The position numbers and the translations under genes are program-made. From Panicum virgatum (Eukaryota > Streptophyta > Magnoliopsida > Poales > Poaceae): DNA of 64,000 nucleotides. Of the stretch, positions 58,074-64,000 are shown in pieces (within the stretch, counting starts at the first letter, position 1; every line of letters starts with the position of its first letter). The stretch lies in assembly GCF_016808335.1 (NCBI RefSeq), contig NC_053146.1, positions 11,849,015 through 11,913,014 on the forward strand, written 5' to 3'. The notes under the pieces were generated by a model, which was given only the letters and a program-made list of their open reading frames with translations, was not told the DNA's origin and did not search any database.

Positions 58074-61000
58074 GGTAGGGGACTCGGCGAGTTCGATGGC
58101 CACTTTCGCTTTCAGCACCTGACGCCTCCCAGAGGCGTCACCTTCATCTTCGGCTCGTGGGTCTGCGTCGCCAATGGTTCAGGTGGCTTCGATAGCCACT
58201 TAACCAACTCTCCCACGCCGAAGAGCTCCACGTCGGAAGACTCCAACAAGCTCGCCAGATCTCATGATCGCGGCGTTATGTTGCTTCCCGACCTTGCCAA
58301 GGAGATCGAGTCAAAACTCGAAATCAACTCGAGTTCTACTCGGACTCAGATTGATCTCAAACCGAAATTCACTCGGATTGGGACTCTTATCGCGCAACCC
58401 GTCTTTGGTTTGTGCAATTCATTGCCTGTTTACAAACAGATGATTAGATCCTCCTATGAAAATAGCTTGGATCGCCTACTTCACGTCGAAAACCAATCAG
58501 CCACCGCTAGCCGGGAGGCACCCGTTTTTGACGTCTATCCAGATCCAGTCGAGTCATCTCAAGACAGCCTGGATTTCATCACCAATGCGCTGGCTAAGAT
58601 GCACCTCAAATCTTGCCGAGATCATACTCTCACAGAGCTACTCGACAACTTGCGAGAAGTCGCCAGCATTGATGATCTCCCGTTCCAACACGGCGCTCCC
58701 CTCGTAACCGAGAGGGAAACTGGCTCCGGTGGAACTGTCCTAGCTGATTTCGGATAAGACCTAGAAAGCTTCTCTCGCGAACGTTTGGTTCCGGTAATCA
58801 TCCAGCACGGGGAAGCTCCAAGCCACCATGATCCAAACGAAGCCTTGGATCAGATCTCAGCAGACAACCTGACCCAAGACGCTCCAGCTGATGAAGACGA
58901 AGTCACTCGTACAGCCCGCAGGGAAAGGAATCAACGCAAAGAAGTGCGCAGGACTCGTGCGGCCGAACGTGCTCATCTCCCGCCACGCAACCTCAACAAC
59001 GAATTCAACAATGCTGCGGATCCCATCTTCAGAACACCGATCGCCGCAATGACAGAAGCAACCCTGCGACTCATGACGATGCCCCAGAATCCCGAGTTGG
59101 AACGAGTCATAAATCTCACCAAAAATGCTGTTGAACAACTCGAGAAACAGAACCCCCTGTCCTCGCTTCGTGGTACGCGATCAAGGGCTACCGCAACAGT
59201 AATACCTCAGGCAAGCCGTACCCCCGGAGGCCACCAGCGTCAACAGCAGCAAGAACAGCATAACCGAAGAAACCAAGAGGATCAGGAAGCTGCGAGTAGT
59301 CATCGCCCCAGAGGTGGCCAACCACAAGCAAATCAAGCTCCTGGCTCTCAGCCAAACTGCAACAATAACAACCGTGGGAACAACAGGGAAGAAGTAGCCG
59401 ATTCCATCGTAAACATCATCAACGCAAGACGGAGAGCACAGCTTGCAGACAACTCCGATTGTTTCCCCGCCCTCAGTAGTGTCTTCGACAACGTCGAGTA
59501 CCCAAAGGATTTCAAGCCGACAAACATCCAGAAGTACGACGGTAAGTAAGACCCTGCTCAATGGTTACGTTTATATTCGACCGCTGTTAGTGTTGCAGGG
59601 GGAGACACCAACACCAAGGTCCTCTACTTCCCGATGGCCCTGGAGCCCGCACCCCTCACGTGGCTCGAAAGCTTGGCGCGCAAGTCCATTCACCCGTGGG
59701 ATGACCACAAGAAGGCCTTCATCGACAACTTCCAAGGGTCGCTACACCGTGTAGCTACTCGACATGCCCTGTCCATGTGCAAGCAAGAACAAGGTGAGTC
59801 GATCAGATCCTACGTCAAGTGCTTCTTCGACACAAGAGCCACCATCCCCAACGTCGCCGCCGACGACGTCATCGACTACTTCCAAAGCGGCATCACTGTC
59901 CAATCACTATACCGCGACTGTGGGCGTAATCGGCCCAAAACAGTGGTAGATCTACGTGACATGATACAGCGCTGGGCAGATGAAGAGGAGCAAGAACGCA
60001 GTCGCTTTCCCCGCCGCAACAACGACAATAACGGGAAGCGCCACAACAATCGTGGAGGGCCCAACAACCAGCGGGATCCTACGTGTAAGCATAAGCCTGA
60101 CGACACAGTCGGCACCATGGATCGCACACCGCATGGCAAGAAGGGCGACAAACCGTAGGACCAGTTTGACAAGATACTTCATAACAAAAGATGCCCAATC
60201 CACCCCAAGAGCAACCACTCGATGTGGGAGTGCACGATCCTGCGCAAATCCTTCCAGTCGGCAGCTACAACTACTCCAAAGAAAGAACAATACAAAGATG
60301 ATGAAGACGACAAGAAAGACCATGACGGTTTCCAACAGCATCAAAACGTCGTCAACGTCATATTTGGAGGAGATCCTAGCTTCTCCAAGCGAGCCCAGAA
60401 GCTCCTACTCAGAGAGATCCTCTCAGTCGAGCCAGCAATTCAGAGGCCACTCAAATATAGCGAGGTCCCCATTACCTTCTTCAAGGAGGACCAGTGGACC
60501 AGCTTCTCTGAACCTGGAAAATTCCCGCTAGTACTCGATCTAGTCGTTCAAGGCTCCAAGCTTACTCGAGTACTCATCGACGGCGGAAGTGGGCTCAACC
60601 TAATCTTTGCAAGCACATTGGTAAAGATGGGCCTCAACTATATGAGTCTACTTACTCCAAGCAAGGCTCCATTCTACGGCATCGTCCCCGAAAAGTCCTC
60701 TACTTCAATTGGCTCGGTTACCCTCACAATCACATTTGGTACAGAACAGAACTTCCGGACAGAGTACATCAAATTCGAAGTAGCTAACTTCGAGTCCTCT
60801 TATCATGCTATCTTGGGAAGACCTGCACTTGCCAAGTTCATGGCAGTGCCACACTATGTCTACATGCTCCTCAAGATGCCAGGCAACACAGGAGTCCTTT
60901 CACTACGGGGAGACCTCCTCAAATCCTTTGAGTGCGACAAGGAAGCAATAGATCATGCTTCTACTATCCGGATTCCTAGCTCTGTCAGCGAAATACTTGC

Positions 61001-61665
61001 CGCTGCTAAAGAATTCTCACTCAAGGAGTCCATGCCTTCCAAGAAGCCAAGCAAATCATCGGTTAAACCAACCAACAGTGTGGGCACTAAGACTATCCAG
61101 CTACAAGAGGGAGACGACTCCAAAACAGCCATCATCGGAGCAGGACTGGGTGACAAATAGGAACTCGAGCTCGTCAACTTCCTTAGGGCCAACCGAGACG
61201 TATTCGCGTGGAAACCAGCGGATATGCCAAGGGTGCCCAAGGAGTTGATCGAGCACGCCTTGAAGGTCGACCCTAAAGCAACACCAAAAAAGCAACGGTT
61301 ACGGCGGTTCTCACCGGACAAGTGAGAAGCCATCAAGAAAGAGCTGGCAAAACTACTCGCAGCTGGGTTCATCAAGGAAGTCTACCACCCTGATTGGTTG
61401 GCCAACCAAGAACAACGAGTGGAGGATGTGCGTCGACTACACTGATCTAAACAAGCATTGTCCGAAGGATCCTTTCGGGCTACCACATATTGATCAAGTA
61501 ATCGACTCGACAGCAGGATGTGTCATGTTATCCTTCCTCGACTGCTACTCAGGGTATCATCAGATCGCCCAAAAAAAATAAGACCAAATCAAGACGGCCT
61601 TCATCACCCCTTACGGGGCATACGCCTACAAGACCATGTCCTTCGGGTTGAAATGGAGCTATCGG
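58074..61665 (+). pseudogene. gag-pol of gypsy element B, 3'-truncated
   Basis: One reading frame to about 61,400, broken by TAA (58,755), TAA (59,547), TAG (60,156), TAG (61,158) and TGA (61,324). N-terminal part includes MLLPDLAKEIESKLE (58,278). The retrotransposon gag domain spans ~59,510-59,990 (FPMALEPAPLTWLESLAR, SIHPWDDHKKAFIDNFQG, QEQGESIRSYVKCFFD). The protease is near 60,560-60,850 (RVLIDGGSGLNLIFASTL; AILGRPALAKFMAVPHYVY). Reverse transcriptase begins at ~61,160 (NFLRANRDVFAWKPADMPR) and, after frameshifts near 61,400, shows MCVDYTDLNKHCPKDPFG and LSFLDCYSGYHQI. It stops at ~61,665 before the catalytic YxDD, RNase H or integrase. It is inserted in gypsy A. Confidence 0.88.
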
Positions 61666-62547
61666 CTACAAACGAACCCTAACATCCTATATCCTAAACA
61701 TTTTGGGTGGCTTTGTAGTGAATGCAAATACGCACTCAAGTAGGACTTCACTATCAAGCTAATCCATCCTTAAAAAAAATCAGAGTAAGGCTTCGAACCA
61801 ACCATTCAACATAGAAGATGGGGAAAAGAATTTAGAATCAAGAAAAACAATACTTTTTTTAAAAAAAAGCATTCTGCAATCACTAAACTGCAACAGGTTG
61901 GTCATAACAGGGGTGCAGATCACTACTAGTACACTACAAAGAGCATAAGACTCATTTTCCCTCCTTAGATGATGCCTAAAAACTAGTTAACACTTAACAC
62001 GAGAATCTAATACAGTGACACTGCTTTGTGAAATAGTCACCCCATTTTTGCATTCTAACACGAAGAGGGGCAGACTTATTCCATCATCCAAGGAACACCT
62101 AGGAAGCCTCTGCTCCTTCCAACACACCATGACGAGGACCTGTTTCTGCAGGTAACAACAATTCAGTTCATCTGAAATGGAACTCCGAGAAAAATTTGTT
62201 GACCAGCAGATATGCAAAGGTGTATGTGAAAGAACCTATACAGCTCTAATTGTGTTGATCCTATTTCAATAAAATAAAAAGACACGTTTGGCAAATAAGG
62301 TCACTAATAAAATGCTCTTATAAGGGCAGAATTTAAGAAAGGTCATGAAGATAGTCCATCAGTGAGTATGAGTGAGTACAAAACAACACTACATCACATA
62401 TGATGCACCTTCAGTCATATTATTTATAAACGATGCTACAAAAGAACAGTTTATGCATTGGATCGGGTATTTACTTCTGGTTTCTCTGCCAGTTACAAGT
62501 AAACCAGCCCTTTTTAAAAAAAATATACAATCTACATATTTGTTTCA
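61666..62547 (-). other. Possible downstream (3' UTR) region of the SUVH gene
   Basis: No element is recognised. A minus-strand 76-codon frame at 61,987-62,217 (QVLVMVCWKEQRLPRCSLDD) may be 3' untranslated sequence of the SUVH gene to the right, interrupted by the LINE at 62,548. This is inference from position and strand only. Confidence 0.25.
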
Positions 62548-63115
62548 GCTGGCTGGTTGAAATGGCGGCAAGCTTCTGGCATCCTTTGTGACAAGAGGGT
62601 GCCACAAAAGCTAAAAGGCAAATTCTATAGGACAGCAATTCGTCCGGCGATGTTATACGGTGCTGAATGTTGGCCTACAAAAAGGCGACATGTGCAGCAA
62701 CTGAGTGTAGCAGAGATGCGGATGTTGCGGTGGTTTTGCGGGCACACAAGGAGGGATAGAGTCCGGAACGAAGTTATTCGGGATAGGGTCGGGGTGGCAC
62801 CAATTGAGGAGAAACTTACTCAGCATCGGCTGAGATGGTTTGGACATGTCCAACGAAGGCCTCCTGAGGCGCCGGTGCGTAATGGGGTCCTTGAGCTAGT
62901 CGATAATGTAAAGAGGGGTAGAGGTAGACCTAAACTGACGTGGGCTGAGTCGGTTAAGAGAGACCTTAAAGATTGGAACATCTCTAAAGAGATAGCTTTG
63001 GATAGGAGCGCTTGGAGACTAGCTATTAATGTGCCTGAACCTTGAACTTATTTCTTTCGGGTTTCATCTCTAGCCTACCCCAACTTGCTTGGGAAAAAAG
63101 GCTATGTTGTTGTTG
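62548..63115 (+). mobile_element. 5'-truncated LINE (L1-type) with reverse transcriptase C-terminus
   Basis: The frame ending at 63,045 encodes the C-terminal part of a plant LINE polyprotein: KWRQASGILCDKRVPQKLKG, FYRTAIRPAMLYGAECWP, AEMRMLRWFCGHTRRDRVRN, RLRWFGHVQRRP, RGRGRPKLTWAESVKRDLKD. The 3' untranslated region CTACCCCAACTTGCTTGGGA leads to a TTG repeat tail near 63,105, typical for this family. 5' truncation is usual for LINE insertions. The ORF part present is uninterrupted, implying a fairly recent copy. Confidence 0.88.
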
Positions 63116-63733
63116 TTTATTTTCTATAACTACAGATACAAATATCATAAATCATCAAGCCAGCAGTTCACAAATCTTTGCAAAAAGGCCAATTAAGAAC
63201 TTGTGTTAATTGGCTACATTTGCTGGAGATCTTGGTGCATGATAGTAGTGCTAAACAGAGAATTATTCTGTGTTTCAAGTTTATATATTAAAAATTTAAT
63301 ATTATAAGTATCTATATTCTTCCAACTCCTAGAGTTTGCCTATCAGCCCATGAATATGACCACACAGGTCAAATCGCATTTCAGAAATGAAAACACATAG
63401 GGAACATTAGAAAGAAAAAAAAAGCAACAAACTCCGACGTCTCAAGAGTTTCAATTTCCTAGAAGAGTGTCAAGACCATGCAGTAGCCAGTACCGAATCC
63501 CAATTTATCCAAAGGCATTAAATATTATCTCCCAATTAGAATGTATCATATCCATCACACCCACACCATAATGAAAAGGTGGCAAAGTTTACTAGCAATG
63601 AACTCTGAAGTCAGAAGTCACACAGCAGGAAATCAGACATATTTTCGGAAAGTAATGCAGATGAAGGAAATAGAAATTGCCAACCTTGTAACTGCAGAAT
63701 TTGGATCCAATACTTTCATTAAGGGTTGATTGT
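63116..63733. other. Non-coding sequence between LINE and SUVH stop codon
   Basis: AT-rich, no open frame of note. By position it is the proximal 3' untranslated region and possibly an intron of the minus-strand SUVH gene. Confidence 0.35.
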
Positions 63734-64000
63734 TTAGCCAAAGGAACCTCTGCACTTACGGGACCAACAAAAGCAACTCTTAGACTTCCGACAACCAGAG
63801 TTGGATCCCTGTCGAATATTACCTTGGCTCTGGCCATAATCATATGTAAGCTCTGTCATTGGGGGAATATGCTTAATTGCAAAAAATGCAATATGTGGAT
63901 ATCCCTCATCACCATGATCATAAAAAACTGGTTGCCAAAAAATATTAGGCGAGCAACTGTGGTTCAGAAAGCGAGCCACATTCCCTGTTCGTTTTGCACT
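63734..64000 (-). CDS. SUVH-type histone H3K9 methyltransferase, C-terminal part (runs off window)
   Basis: Minus-strand coding sequence entering from the right edge and ending at TAA (63,734-63,736). It is the last ~88 residues of a SET domain plus post-SET: RTGNVARFLNHSCSPN, the FWQPVFYDHGDEGYPHIAFF stretch, KHIPPMTELTYDYG and the cysteine cluster CRKSKSCFCWSRKC before the terminal RGSFG. NHSCSPN and YDYG are the S-adenosylmethionine/lysine pocket motifs, and the CxC cysteines bind zinc with the SET knot. The wording matches plant SUVH proteins (SUVH1/3 type), which methylate H3K9 at heterochromatin and often have a single coding exon; no intron appears here. Full-length integrity cannot be judged. 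Confidence 0.9.
   Translation of the reverse strand, partial: SAKRTGNVARFLNHSCSPNIFWQPVFYDHGDEGYPHIAFFAIKHIPPMTELTYDYGQSQGNIRQGSNSGCRKSKSCFCWSRKCRGSFG

Overview
This is plant nuclear DNA, almost certainly from a grass and most likely a panicoid one. The evidence is intron-containing monocot-type sesquiterpene synthase exons, CACTA elements with the GCCGTGTG subterminal motif, several grass MITE families, long-LTR Ty3/gypsy chromoviruses, GC-rich first exons and plant telo-box promoter motifs. I cannot name the species. There are no bacterial features.

Layout. 0-2.7 kb: a non-autonomous CACTA element with exact target-site duplication (TSD). 2.8-4.8 kb: terpene synthase copy 1, missing its 5' exons. 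5-7 kb: decayed Ty1/copia relic. 7-10.8 kb: broken gene fragments (GDSL esterase, CDPK tail, an unknown membrane-protein-like piece) around a three-layer nest hAT > Stowaway > CACTA. 12-15 kb: CACTA end, TNP2-type transposase fragment, two hAT elements with 8-bp TSDs, an LTR relic. 15-20.1 kb: tandem repeats and MITEs.

20.3-41.45 kb is one solo LTR (TSD CCAAG) opened by later insertions: a complete Tekay/Del-like gypsy (21,671-34,028, TSD AAACC), a second solo LTR of the same family in opposite orientation (35,176-39,717, TSD CCTRT) that itself holds a hAT element (TSD GGGGGAAG), and a TRIM-like miniature retrotransposon (TSD ATTCT). The Tekay-like element carries two related ORFs between its primer-binding site and gag, each with a small alpha-beta domain that I think resembles a dsRNA-binding fold, followed by a coiled coil. 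It also carries an 83-bp piece of the outer LTR just before its 3' LTR.

41.5-49 kb: MITE, CACTA relics, terpene synthase copy 2 (all seven exons, but a frameshift, a nonsense codon and a lost splice donor), then LTR/CACTA debris. 49.3-52.1 kb: an intact single-exon UTP15 rRNA-processing gene on the minus strand with site II and telo-box promoter motifs; its upstream region is duplicated at 52.85-53.7 kb. 54.1-61.7 kb: a gypsy element rich in an ACCGGTCAGACCGGT motif, split by a second RIRE2-like gypsy; both lack their 3' parts. 62.5-63.1 kb: a 5'-truncated LINE. 63.7-64 kb: the 3' end of a SUVH histone H3K9 methyltransferase gene running off the right edge.

The likely working host genes are UTP15 and SUVH. 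The two terpene synthases are tandem paralogues in the same orientation, about 40 kb apart because of the retrotransposon nest, and both look dead. Coordinates of element ends backed by TSDs are reliable to the base; ends given as approximate are judgement by eye.
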